Assembly (NCBI GenBank): GCA_013398295.1
Contig: VZSF01009110.1
Location: 233,943-297,942 of the forward strand
Source of the DNA: Chionis minor
Taxonomy: Eukaryota > Chordata > Aves > Charadriiformes > Chionididae
Direction: 5' to 3'
Length of the DNA stretch: 64,000 nucleotides
Shown piece after piece: positions 37,847 to 49,972 of this stretch. The notes beneath the pieces were generated by a model. It did no database searches, was not told the DNA's origin, and saw nothing but the letters and a program-made list of their open reading frames with translations. A program made the translations under genes and the position numbers. The stretch's first letter is position 1. The number at the start of each line of letters is the position of its first letter.

Positions 37847-38329
37847 CAAGGTCTCAGTGTTTTCAAGCGTGCCAGGTGCAGGGATAAGGAGGAGTGAGAC
37901 TTGGGTACTTGACTCAAGCTGGCCAACAGGATTATTTCATACCATGAATGGCACATTCAATATAAATTAGAAAGTTTGCTGTGACACTCTCTCTCTCCCT
38001 TGATGGTGGTGATCCAGAGAACTTCTTGCCCCACTGCCTGACCCCTGAAGCCTTCCTTCCAAAAATGCAGCACTCGCAGTGTCTGACATTTACTGTCCAC
38101 TGTTGGGAGTGCACAGCTTCCTGCTGATATAGTTGGCTGAGTATAATCCTTGTACAGTATATATGGGTATTGAGATCAACATGGGTTCTTTAGTGTTAGT
38201 GCTGTTCACTATCTAGTTCTATGCTATTACATCTGTTTATCTTTCAGTCCCCAGATTTCCTTGTTTTCTTTCTGATTTCCCTTCCTGGGTGGGGAGGGGT
38301 CATGGGGTGAGACAATAATTGTGTAAACA
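37847..38329 (+). mobile_element. Old, 5'-eroded solo LTR, ERVL-like
   Basis: The segment follows the layout of the common avian ERVL-like LTR also seen intact at 59241: CAAGGTCTCAGTG near the left, GCCAGGTGCAGGGA, then TTTCATACCATGAATGGC followed by a TATA-like TATAAATTAG at 37961, and at the right TATCTTTCAGTCCCCAGATT, TTCCTTGTTTTCTTTCTGAT and GGGTGGGGAGGGGTC. The expected first ~150 bases (TGTGCTGG...) are missing or unrecognisable. No internal retroviral genes adjoin it, so it is a solo or truncated LTR with no coding capacity. Confidence 0.7.
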
Positions 38330-39122
38330 AAAATAAATTGTTAGGGGCTTTCTCAAACCATAACACCTTGTAATCTTGCATTTGAATTTAGCTCAAAGCT
38401 TGAAGTAGGTTTAAAATTCTCTGGTGTTATCTGTGCTGTCATCAGGTACCTAAACTCACAGAATATTCTACTGCAAAGGAGTTGAAAAGGGAAGTTGAAA
38501 TATAAAACTGAAAAAAAAAGAGTTTGCTTACATTAAAATTATTATAGTTACCCAATATAGATATTGTAATGTTGGTTAAAAAATCCTGAAAAGCTGCAAC
38601 TAACTACAGTTATAAAGGTAAATGTTTGTACAACATTTTCACTCAGACAGAGTAAAACATATTTTCTTTTTTCCGAAGTGTGAGTTGAGCGTTCGAAGAA
38701 ATGTAACGTGCAGGTAAGAACAGAGCAAATTCCTAAGTCTCAGATTTTGTAAGGAGGGAAACTTGCTAAGTTCTTTTCTAAATTGCTAAAGCAATCTTGC
38801 CGTCACATGATTACAAACTTCTCCCTCTGTCGCTTCTTTCTCATTTAAATAGCTTTTGCTTATAGGTGATAGAGACACATATTAGAAAAAAACTCTAATC
38901 CTGAAGAGTAGCTCTTTATCCACTGTTTGGCCATTCATGAAAATTTCATTTGTGTGTAAATCATGTCATAAAGTTATATTTTGAACGTACAGTTTAAATA
39001 AAATCAAGATTTTTATATCAGTGGTTTGTGATTCATTACCTCCAGACCTGAAAAATATTGAAGTAAAAATGGTTATATCAGTATGCTTCTGCTGGTCTAA
39101 ACCTATATAGTGAAATATAAAA
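38330..39122. other. A+T-rich non-coding DNA, no gene seen
   Basis: No gene, repeat family or RNA recognised. Confidence 0.65.
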
Positions 39123-40268
39123 CCATAGGATGGTTTAGGTTGGAAGGAACCTTAAAGATCGTCTACTTCCAACCCCCCTGCCATGGCCAGAGACACATCC
39201 CACTAAACCTGGTTGCTCAAAGCCTCATCCAGCCTGGTCTTGAACACTTCAAGGGATGGGGTATCTACAGCTTCTCTGGCCAACCTGTTCCGGTGTCTCA
39301 CTACCCTCAGAGTAAAAAATTTCTTCCTAATATCTTTTCTAAATCTACCCTCCTCCAGTCTGAAGCCATTACCGCTCATCCTATCACTACATGCCCTTGT
39401 AAAAAGTCCCCCTCCAGATTTCTTGTTAGGCCCCCTTTAGATACTGGAAAGCTGCTATAAGGTCTCCCTGGAACCTTCTTTTCTGTAGGCTGAACAACCC
39501 CAACTCTCTCAGTCTGTCCCTATATTAGAGGTGCTCTAATCCTCTGATCATCTTCATGGCCCTCCTCTGGACTCAGTCCAACATGTCCATGTCCTTCTTA
39601 TGTTGGGGGCTCCAGATCCAGACACGGTATTCCAGGTATGGTCTCATGAGAGCAGAGTACAGGGGCCGAATCACCTCTCTTGACCTGCTGGCCACGCTTC
39701 TTTTGGCACAGCCCAGGATGCGTTTGTCCTTCAGGGCTGCAAGCACACATTGCCAGCTCTTGTTGAGCTTCTCATCAACAAATACCCGAAAATTCCCCTC
39801 CTCAGAGCTGTTCCCCATCCATTCTCTGCCCAGCCTGTATTTGTGCATAGGATTGCCCCAACCCATGTGCAGGACCTTGCGCTTGTCCTTGTTGAACTTC
39901 ATGAGGTTGGCACAGGCCCACCTCTCAAGCCTGTCCAGGTTCCTCTGGATGGCATCACTACCCTCCAGTGTGTCAACCGCTCCATACAGCTTGGTGTCAT
40001 CAGCAAACTTACTGAGGGTGCATTCAATCCCAACATCCATGTCGCCAACAAAAATGTTAAATAGTACTGGTTCTGGTACTGAACCCTGTGGAATACCACT
40101 TGTCACTGCTCTCCACTTGGACATCAATCCACTGACAGCAGTTCTTTGAATGTGTCTGTCCAGCCAGCTCCTTATCCATCGAGTGTTCCATGCATCAAAC
40201 CCATGTACCTCTAATTTAGAGACCAGGATGTCATGCAGGACACTGTCAAATGCTTTGCACAAGTCCAG
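39123..40268 (-). mobile_element. CR1 LINE, 5'-truncated (about 1.15 kb)
   Basis: Minus-strand CR1 whose 3' end is at the left (CCATAGGATGGTTTAGGTTG, the reverse complement of the CR1 tail) and whose 5' truncation is at the right (GCACAAGTCCAGG at 40268). It contains the 3'UTR and about two thirds of the reverse-transcriptase domain. Relatively few stops indicate a younger insertion than those at 24.6 and 36.6 kb. It lacks the endonuclease domain and the N-terminal half of ORF2, so it cannot move by itself. Confidence 0.97.
39573..40262 (-). pseudogene. CR1 ORF2 reverse-transcriptase fragment
   Basis: A 229-codon open frame of the LINE reverse transcriptase (RNA-templated DNA synthesis at the target site). 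The frame runs upstream two more codons, giving LDLCKAFD at the truncation point, which is RT motif A with its catalytic aspartate. SGIPQGS at residues 55-61 is motif B and FADD at 86-89 is motif C with both aspartates. The C-terminal part (GCAKRSVASRSREVI, PLYSALMRPYLEY) follows. The frame stops after MDMLD at a TGA where the family continues into V-Q-R-R-A, so the same frame is open again beyond one stop. The motifs are intact but the protein is truncated at both ends. It is a non-functional relic with no promoter. Confidence 0.95.
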
Positions 40269-41364
40269 GTAAGTGGTTAGTTTTTTTCAGAAAACACAGT
40301 GAAGATTAACAAATTCCCAGGAATACTATAGAGTTCTGTGGTAACTTCAAATAAACAATAGTATCTAAATGACTAATGGAAATAACAAGATACATTTTCA
40401 AATATTCACCTAATATAAAATAATAAAGAATAACCTTATAAGGGGTGATTAAATCACAAGATCTTGAGAAATAAACCTTGAATTTGCTGTCATATAATAC
40501 ATCATACTTTGCAGAAGAAGGGATCTCTTTTCAGCATTTAAGTCATCAAACAGTGCTGTAGGAAAAAAGGCAGTAATATGATGTTGTATGCTGTATTTTG
40601 CTCTACTGCTAATTAATGCTGATCAGTATCCGCCATTAAGAAATTTGCATCCTGTGATGGAAAGAACTTGCAGCACTATGAAAATTAAGGTGACAGAACA
40701 AGCAACACTTTCTTTTTGTCCCATCAAAGATGAATTTTCAAATTTAGAAATGATCAGATTACCATCAGATGATCCCAATACACACATACACAAGACATCT
40801 GCTGCTTGGGTTTTGTACTGTAGTGAAAAATAGAACACAAATTTCAAGTTATGTTTTTCACTAGACTTTTAAATATTAGAAGACTCATTGAATGCATTAT
40901 TCTTTTCATTCTTATAATGAATATAAAAGTTGCTTCAGTTGCATTTTGTTCAGTAGTCTCATTGTTGAATACATGGCAAGTAGCTAGGTGCATCCACACT
41001 ACATTAAAGACGCCTTTACCTGTAACTTTAGGCTTCCTAGGGTTTTCCTAGGATAGATGTCTTTGGAGAAAGCAAGGGGAACAATAATTTATCTCCCTGT
41101 TTAACTTCCTCTTTCATACTATAGGTCTTTCACCTATTTTATCACTTATTTATTATCTTGAAAAAAGTTCAGAAGCTTACAAGCCAAGTCTCTCTCTCTC
41201 CCTGTCTCTCTCTTTTTTAGAAATATTATGTAGCAATAGGAGCCTAAAAAAGCTGTTTAACAAAGTGTTTCTATACAACTGAATGATAAAGTATGTCTCT
41301 TTCCACCAGACAGGATTTTAAGCTTTGAGTGAATTTGTTAAGTTAAATGCAATTTCCAGCTCTA
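40269..41364. other. A+T-rich non-coding DNA, no gene seen
   Basis: No gene or repeat family. CT-rich low complexity near 41190-41215. Confidence 0.65.
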
Positions 41365-41715
41365 CTAACATTTATCAAACCAGGCACGTTTATCAAATCT
41401 GGATCTCCTAAGTAACTGGACAGCTGCACTAAGTACTTTGTCTGAATCAGACCTGAATCTGGTGGTTGAGGAAAGGGCTAAGAGGGCTTTACCCTTCCCC
41501 ATGCACCACCATCTGCTGCTTCCGTGCTGCAGCACTGTGAACTCACTGTCTCCATACAGCGTGCGGCTGTTAGCCAGCTCCTTAGCCCTGTCTGCTGTTG
41601 ACAGAGTAAGAGAAAAGATGTGCCACTGTGCAGCACACACTTCATCCCATTCGTAGCTCTGTCAGACAATGGGATGGTTCGGCTCTTTCATTCTGCTTCA
41701 GCCAGCCAGCCTTGG
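41365..41715. other. Moderate-GC block with overlapping open frames
   Basis: The composition is clearly less A+T-rich than its surroundings. Three frames are open for 60-90 codons (minus 41365-41640 and 41478-41669, plus 41438-41656). None gives a recognisable protein. Overlap of several open frames is expected where stops are rarer, so this is weak evidence for coding. Confidence 0.35.
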
Positions 41716-44219
41716 TATTGAACACCTGGCAACAGGAAAACCTACCTACCCTTTTTGTCCTCAGTCTCTTTTGCTATGTCACTAAAACACTCATTTTCAG
41801 TAATGTCTTTGTGCATTTTTTGAATGGTTCTTTTTACTTTCAGAACTATTTTCCTTTTTCCAAGACCTCCTTTTTTTTCTCCAGATGAGAAATTCTTCAT
41901 CTTTTCTGGCTTTAATTTCCCCTTCATGAAAATTGCTGGAAGATCACTAATAACATTTAATAATAACAAAAAACTAATAATACTTGATTTTAAATAATAA
42001 CACAATGTCTTCCAGTAAATTAAAATATCCAGTTTATCCAATGCATATTTTTTTAAAGTTGTATTATGGAGTGAGGTTTCTGGTATTCTTCTCTGTCTTC
42101 AGGCCAGTTCATTGTGAGCTACATGCACTGGTGTGTGTATTCTTCTTTTCTAAATGATCCCCAACTTGCTCATCCTGTTAGCTGCAGTAGTCCTCCGTAT
42201 CTTCTCTGTGGTCCACCATCTCCATTCTCACTACTTATAGCAGCAGTGCTGGGGGAGGCAGTAGTAGCTGGCACTCACACATAGGCAGAATCCTACAATT
42301 TGTGAGACCCTCTAATTTGATGGCAAGTGTATCATGGCTGATAGACCACTTAAGCTTGTTTTACTAGTTCGATCAGGGAAATTTTATACTTTCATTTTTT
42401 TAAAAGTGCCTGATGTTAAACTATTTGTTTTAACTGTAAGAGCAAAAATTTGATCTCCTTTGTCTTCCCTTAAGTTTTATCACACATTTAAATAGGCTTC
42501 CAAAGTCCTACAATTTGAATTTTCAATGTGCCAATAAAAATAGGATAAAAAATATAAGGTAGTACTCAATAAAGTAGTGTTTATTTTTGTGGTTAATCTG
42601 ACAAAAGATTCAAAGCGGTGGTTTACATTTTGAAGAAAAATCTAAATTTTCATGAAGGAAAAAATTCTCTTAATGCAGGAAATAGATTTTCAGTTATAGA
42701 TGTTTCATTTTTGCAGCAATTTTAATATACAGTGAGGTTTGAAAAAATAGTAAGATTAATAAAGCACCCTGAAATGTCTCTCAAGCAGTTTCCTATTTTA
42801 AAGCAAAGCAATTTCCTCAGAACTGTTGTTGAACAACAGGAATGAGCTATGCTGCATGTTGAATGGAGTAAAAGAGTTCTAATGTCATCCAGTAGAAACT
42901 TTGGTCCATATGTTTTCATTTGAACACACTGTGAATTAAATTTTGCACACAGCAGTAAGCATGTATAGCAACCATCATTAACAGTTTCTATGTGATTGTA
43001 AAATATTTTAAATTGTATATGTAAATACTAGTAAATTGTATATGTAAATTGTATTTACTCTTGGAAGTAAACTGTCAAGATATTTTACTGTACATACATG
43101 GCATGTATTCCACGTTTAATACTTACATTATGCTATCTATACCATGACAACAACACTTTAGGAGAGATTTCTGACTTAATATGACCTTGAGTTTAGATCT
43201 GAAGGAAAATGGAACCAGCATAAATACTATATATGTGTTTTACCGATTTACTGAACAGAAGGAAAATAGATATTTACAAATCAAGTACTTCTGACGTCAA
43301 ACAATGCTTTAATAAATCAATTAAATCATTGCAGCTTACATTTTTCTTACAAGTTTTTTTTCCCAAGCTTAGTCCGATATTCTTTTAGATTTCCTAAAAC
43401 AGGCCTGTATCCATTATTCCTTTTTTTTCTATCAATGGTTGACAGATATCATGATTTATTACTGCTATTGTTTTTTATCACAGACTGCTGTGCCAATGAC
43501 AAGTATCAGTCTAGAGCGCAATGTGAAGGTTCATATTCTTACTTTTTTTAGAAACAAAGCGAGTAAAGAAGATTAAGTTTGCTTTTTGTCACCAAAATCT
43601 GTTTATGTTTTGAACTTTATACACTCATCATGAACCTTAGATTAATAAATTACTCTGCCCATTATCTCTTTCTCCAGATAAAATAAGATTATGAAAACTT
43701 AAATCTGGTGGTTTGGGCTTTCTAATAGTAATTTAGCTAAGAATGTAAAAACCCCCTTAATTTTAATCTTCCCCTAAAATTATGAATAGGCCCAAGTTCA
43801 GCATTCATTTCAGCTACACCGTAATTTCTTTTTTTCTGCTGTAAAATCTGAGAATATAAATATTATATGTCTCTTAGAGGAAAGAATCTGGATAAACTAA
43901 TTGCCTAACATATCCTAGAAATGTAATCCATACTTCATTTCTATGGTGACATTTATGATGTTAGTTTTCATCTCACTGAAGTACACCTCATATTAAAGAA
44001 ACAAACAAACAAAATCAACCCAAACAAAGATATCACACATTAAAACAAAGGAGCAAAGCACTGATTTCATTCATTCAATTACACACAGAAGTAAGCTAAA
44101 AATACTTGAACACACTTCTTCAACAGTACCTGGAGCACTGCACAAACAAGTCACAAGTAGGAGCAAATCTAACCTTATTTTATAATTTACTGCATTTTTT
44201 AGATATTTACTTACAGCCT
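41716..44219. other. A+T-rich non-coding DNA, no gene seen
   Basis: Includes a small duplication of AAATTGTATATGTAAAT near 43011-43047 and an AAAC-rich run near 44000-44012. No gene recognised. Confidence 0.65.
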
Positions 44220-44390
44220 CCCTTCACCTTTGTCTATAGCCCAGAACCCCATTTCAGCCCAGCCTGGGGCCATCAGTCCCTGGCTGGGGGTGGACAGGGC
44301 CAAACGTCCCTGTCCCAGCAACCCCAAGACCCAGCCAAAAGAGGAACTGCCTTGCCTACCCCCTGGGCAGCCCCTGCCCTGAGAATTCAC
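44220..44390. repeat. GC-rich islet, possibly a dispersed repeat
   Basis: About 165 bases of high G+C with CCCTGGCTGGGGGTGGACAG and CTGGGCAGCCCCTGCCCTGA, set sharply in A+T-rich DNA. It shares the GGCAGCCCCTG word and overall texture with the islet at 12757. The family is not recognised. Confidence 0.35.
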
Positions 44391-46404
44391 TTATTATTTC
44401 AAGAGTATCTTTAAATATTGAAGACATTCAAATCTCAAGATTTAACTTCCGCATACCAGAAGCATTCCGTGTGTGTATTTTTGCCTAACACATCAATACA
44501 ATTAAACTGAGTACTTCTGACAGAAGTATGGTTGTAGGAGATATATCATGAGTCAGCATTGAGACGAAAAAGGGAGCATGGAGCCCTCTTTTAAAAAGGT
44601 TTGACCTTCTAATTTTGCAATCCATTGTTCCTAAGAGCTAGATTTGGCGTGACCAAGGCTATCTAGGCAAGAAGGTCTTGTAAGTTTTACAGCATCAAAT
44701 TCCTTAAGGGTAGAACTATAAAATAAATAATGTTACATGGTAAAAAGAACAATGTGTTTCTTATGGTAAGCAGAATAATCAGGAGATTTCTATATGCTGC
44801 TTACTGCCGCTGCATCCAGACCATGTTCTGTCATTTGTTGCGAGGTTGTTTAACGTGTAGCAGGCTGTTGGAGGTATCATTCTATCAATTTAAATACAAA
44901 AAAGGAAGAAAGTAAGATGAAGACATTGTCACCTTCCTTTAGTCTTGCACCAGACTAGATAGAAGTGCAGAAATTATTTACATTCTTTCTCTTTATCTCT
45001 TTTCAGTGCAAAGGTGTTCTTAGAAACACGCATCAGGAACAACCATCAAGAAATATGTCTCAGGATTAATGCAAGATTTGAGATGAACATGTAGCTACAT
45101 GAAGCTTAACATCTGTATTCAGAGATTTCTCCATTCGGTAAATGAGACAGGTAGGCGAAAATGCTTCTTTTTCCAGATCTTAAGTCTGATTTACACGTGA
45201 AAGAGGGAAAAAAAAATAAAAAAAATCACAACTGGCACTTTAAGTCCTTCAACTCACTGTAAATGAACCTGTGTGTTAGTGACAAAAGGGTCTTCCTCTT
45301 GAGTATGTAACACACACTTTCTAGCCTGCATCTTTATTCTATCTACAGCCCTCCCCAAAACCCTTGGTAAGAGGAAAATATGAAAAGTTGACACAGGCTG
45401 AGCTGCTGCCGTACACCCAAAGGCTGTTTTCTGTGTTCACCTCATTGCATGCTAGGAAGAGCTTTGTGGGCCCGCCTGAAAACTACTCCTGAAATAGGTG
45501 AAGACCAGATATATAGCACACAGTTTTCACACCGTATTCCTAAGTTAATGGGGAGATAAGCATAAGTAAGAAAACTAATAAGCCCAGACCTTAAGGGGAA
45601 GCAAATGATTCAAAACTGAAACCTTGAACAACAATCAGAACTGGGAAGCAGTTTCCAGGTTTAATTAGGGATTAATCAAAGAAGAATCTGAACACTTGCA
45701 CAGCTGTTCAAAATCCAGATCCAAATGCCATGGTCAGTCCCAGCTGATTATTATATACTGTGGCTGGTCAGCCCAGATTCTTGCAAACTTTATGAGCTAA
45801 AATATTGTTCAGGACCATAGTCATTGCCAATCCCATTGTATGAAAATACCAGGAGCATAAATATCTTTATGGCCTTTTATTTGCAGTCTATAAAACCAAA
45901 GAGCTTTATAACATAAATAAAAATTAATTGCACAATTACCTTTCTCCTGGGTAGGTTCCAAAAAAAAACCCAACCCACCAACAAAAAAGATAACACAACA
46001 ACAACAAATCCCTAATGCCATTTAAATGCTTTTCTCTCATGTTCTGTATTGCCTTTCTGCTTGCTTCATAGCCAAGTTGGATGAAAACAAAAGACTTAGC
46101 AAAACCTTTTCTTTCTAATTCATGTTGCCAGTTGTCCCTTCTGAATCTCACCACTGAGATTTCTCAGCCAACCTTATTTTTCTTGTGACAAAATTTACCT
46201 GAAATCTTCAGCAAACAATAGCAGTAACAAAGGCGTGGTCTAAAGATTTCAATTTATTCTTGTAAAAGTCATAAGCTTTAAAGGCTTGTGTTAGCTGTGA
46301 TTGTTTCTTTCACCTTGAAAAAGTCGGTATGTCCTCAAAATTTCATTTTCTTTACTTTTCAAACAAACAGACAAAAAATCTTATTTCAGTGATATTGTAT
46401 CAGG
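44391..46404. other. A+T-rich non-coding DNA, no gene seen
   Basis: An A/C-rich low-complexity tract lies at about 45960-46008. No gene or transposon recognised. Confidence 0.65.
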
Positions 46405-46600
46405 GAGCAGCAAGGGATGGCTGCTCCTTACAGCCCTCCTCTGAGAGCAAGGCTGGCAGGGGCAGTGCCAAACCAACCAGGGTGGGTGCAGCCGCAGAGC
46501 ACACTGCAGCAGAGCACAGCCAGCCCAGGGGTCTCCTGGCAGATCAATGCGAAGTCAAGTCTACAGGTCAGGCCCAGATAAGCAGGTAGATAGCAAGGCA
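46405..46600. other. GC-rich islet
   Basis: High-G+C stretch with CTGGCAGGGGCAGTGCC and repeated GCAGAGCACA/GCAGAGCACAGCC words (46494-46524). It is similar in size to the islets at 12757 and 44220 but shows no clear shared sequence. Open frames on both strands are unremarkable for this composition. Confidence 0.35.
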
Positions 46601-49600
46601 TGTGCATAGCTGTGTCATACCGACACAAGGACTAGGATTCAAGGCAGCTCCTGGATAACTATAGGGAGCCTGTGCCTCCTACAGCTCTTTCTCACAAGAG
46701 TGTGATCCAAGACCATACAGCTGCATCATTCGTTCATCTATGTCTTAGTTGTTCCAAATGCATCTTTTTCAAAATCTCCACCTTCTGTAAATGTACTCAA
46801 CAAAAGTAGGTTTTCACCTATATTGAATATTTTCAGTACCATAAATCATCATGTGTCCACTTATATTCACTGGTTTCTCTAAATATGCCTGTTTTGGGGA
46901 AGATAGAGCTTGCTTTGAAACTATGTGTATCATTGGGTTTTGTATTATAGTGGAAAAGTTGCTGAAAGATCTAGAAAGACTACATTGCATATCTATTACT
47001 TGTTCTTACCTAACAGATTGCATCTGAAATATAAACCGAATAATACATTCATGTATTGACATTTGCGCGACCAATTTTATGAAAAGAATGTCACACTACA
47101 CTGCAATAGTTTTATACCTCTAACTAAAGGAATTATGTGCTTATCTTTCTTAGAAGTGTGCATGTTTACTTGTTCTCTGTGGCCTTGTGTAACATTTAAA
47201 AACAACTGCAAAATTATAAAATAAACCCAGCTGATTCTTACAGTTTAAAAACGCTCAGTAATAATCTTACCAAAGATTAATTCCATCACCATAGTCACTA
47301 GAATTCCTGGAAACTTCATGAAACCGCTATGTACCAGGGCTAGTCTTAAGATGGGTTCTTAAGGTTTACCTTTACTGGTAATACCAACAGGAACAATAGA
47401 CTCATTAAAGTAGACTCATAGCTATTCTTAGGCACAGTGTAAATATCCTCCACCCAGCTGTTGCCAAAAGATGAACAAGAATTCAGTGAAAGTAATGAAT
47501 GGGATGGAAAACAGTATGGACAATATTTTAATATGAATCAGTATGACATTTTTATAAGTGTAAAATATCACATGATATATAGAACAAGAAATTCTCCATG
47601 AATACTGGAGAAACTCCTTAGGAGTGAAACTGCTGGGCAGAGAAACTTGAAAAAAATTTAGGAAGAGTGATGTTAAAAGTATGCAAAATAATTACATGGA
47701 GAAGAAAAAATCTTGCTGTTTATCCCAACTGCTGCCAACAAAACCATGGATAGAAAAATTAGAAGTGTATAATTCTTCACATAGTAGATAATATTCATTT
47801 GCCCAATGGAGATGTTACGCCATTTGAAATGGCCGAATGCATCTCGCCTGACCTCTAGCTGTTTCTCCAGAAGACCGCACCTCTTTTGTGGATGCCAATT
47901 CCAAATGTTTGTCCTCAGTATACTAGGGTGTTAGAAATGGCATTAAACACCTGAGACCCATGTGTCACAGGTCACAGCAAGTGGTAACCAGGAGAAAGTC
48001 TAAAAAAAAGTACTGAAAGAATTGAAAATAATGAAAGAAAGCCAACTAAACTACTTATCCAGTAGTCAATCCAATTTCTTATTTTTAGATACAAAGTTAT
48101 CACCCAGAATTGTAGTCAATTTTTACTTACAAAAGTGCCGCTTTTTTATGCCTTCCCTTATGTGTTCAGTGTCTGTCTGCTCATGTGTCAGAACACACAG
48201 TTAAATGGAGCTCAGATCAAATCCAGTGCAAGCATTTCCATATTCAGATCCTGTTTTCTGTTTCCACTCCTTGAAATGTATTTTCTAATTCCTTAGGCTA
48301 TGATTGCAAGCAAAAGATCTTACTTGCCATCAGGGAGGGAGTTAACAGAAGTAGTTCTTCATCTTTCCAGATGACAGCAGAGAAGACTGGAGAAAAATTC
48401 TGTGTGTGGGCTTGGAATCTGATACAGGCAGTATACCCCTACGCCGAATATCCAGCTGAGGAGTGACATCAATCATGTGCACTCTTATCTAAACTCAGCA
48501 AAATGCCTAGGAAGTCTCTCATGGATGTCAGTAGCTAAAACAAGATTTATTCCAGTGGGAACAAAAACATGTATAGTATGACTTGGGAAAAATACATTTT
48601 TTCAGCTTCTTTGTCTGTTACAGTTGGTCACATGCTTTGAAATTATATACCAGCGTAAACTTCATTATGTCTGTTGAGGAAAAGCAGAGCTAGATGAAGA
48701 ATATAATCAACCATTTTAAAATGCCATGTTATGTTGCGCTGTAAATGTTGCCAATACCAAGCACAAAATACCCTGGAATTTGAATCAGAATGGTGCTTTA
48801 AGATATTTTCTGGTAAATCACCCTACAATGTGGATAAATTGCTGTCTCTATGACTAAATCATGAGATGTCTTAGGATATACTGCACCCTTTTCTCCTGTA
48901 GCAATCTAGGAAGTGCTAATCCCATTGGACCTCCAGTAGACTTATGCCCTGCAGGTATCATTCAATGGTTTTTCTGTTATGCTGTATTCAGATGCTTTTG
49001 AATTTGTTTTCCAAGAGGAAGGGTCTCAGGTATCAACTGACTGGCTGTTTGCATTTACAGAAATCATTTGATTAGCAATACAGCATCTCTACGTGATCTA
49101 CTGTAATGCCTTGTAGGTAATAAGAATGTGATTTTTTTTTGATATGTAATTTTTATTAGTTTCTTCCCATAAATATATTACACGGATAGTGGAAAAGAGA
49201 CTAATATGTGCACATTTAAAGATACCACATTCTCTGTTATTCTCAAGTCTCTCTATTTTTTATTCTATACCAATTTATGAAGAGCAACTGTACTCCTAAG
49301 AAACTGTGTATATATATTCCACCTTTCAGGATCACCCATGAGAACACCCTTTACTGTATTAAAGCATAGGAAATCAGCAAAACCTTGTTTTTCGAGCATG
49401 TCTTAATAGTAACATGAAGTATGAAAAAAAGAATTGTTGTGCAGTGTCCTATTTTTATATTGAGAGCTTGATAAAATAAGCTACTATTTATTTCAGTTCT
49501 GTTTTACTGTTTAGGAGTTTGCAATCTGTAGTGACATTCTTATTCTGGATCCCTCACCATTTATAAGCACTTTCTGGTTTTGACTCTTCCAAGCTGTGAT

Positions 49601-49781
49601 CTGTAAAGTCTATCTGGATTCCACTGAAAGAAAGCAACCAGGTATTTGTTGGCTTTTCTTGAATGTAAGTTTGTATGTTCAAACACTTGTATGAAAGAAC
49701 ACACAGAGTCAAGGTAAATCACATCAAAATAATTTAAAGTTTATTTATGTGAAACCAACATTTAGATGCATAGATACTGGC
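46601..49781. other. A+T-rich non-coding DNA, no gene seen
   Basis: No gene, repeat family or structural RNA recognised. TTCTCCA / TGGAGAA at 47594-47614 is a minor 7-bp inverted repeat. Confidence 0.65.
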
Positions 49782-49835
49782 ATGAAATATTTTAGTTGTC
49801 ATAGAGATATGAAATATTTTATCTGTCATAGAGAT
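49782..49835 (+). repeat. 27-bp tandem duplication
   Basis: The unit beginning ATGAAATATTTTA and ending GTCATAGAGAT occurs at 49782-49808 and, with two or so mismatches (GTT versus TCT region), at 49809-49835. It is a direct head-to-tail duplication. Confidence 0.93.
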
Positions 49836-49967
49836 GTTGACTTCTACTTTAGGAAACTATCAAACAGGAATGGTATTGTTGCACTATTTAACAAGTAATT
49901 ATTCATAACAGAAACGGAAGTTGTCATGTTAGAGTTTCTAAATAGCTTTTATTGAGTAGGACTGTAT

Positions 49968-49972
49968 GGGTG
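49968..49972. repeat. Left target-site duplication of LTR (GGGTG)
   Basis: GGGTG immediately precedes the LTR and is repeated exactly at 50783-50787 after it. A 5-bp duplication is typical of ERVL-type and some other retroviral integrations. Confidence 0.85.

Noticed and set aside
39556..40149. A 197-codon plus-strand open frame
   Set aside because: It is the antisense shadow of the CR1 reverse-transcriptase relic on the minus strand.
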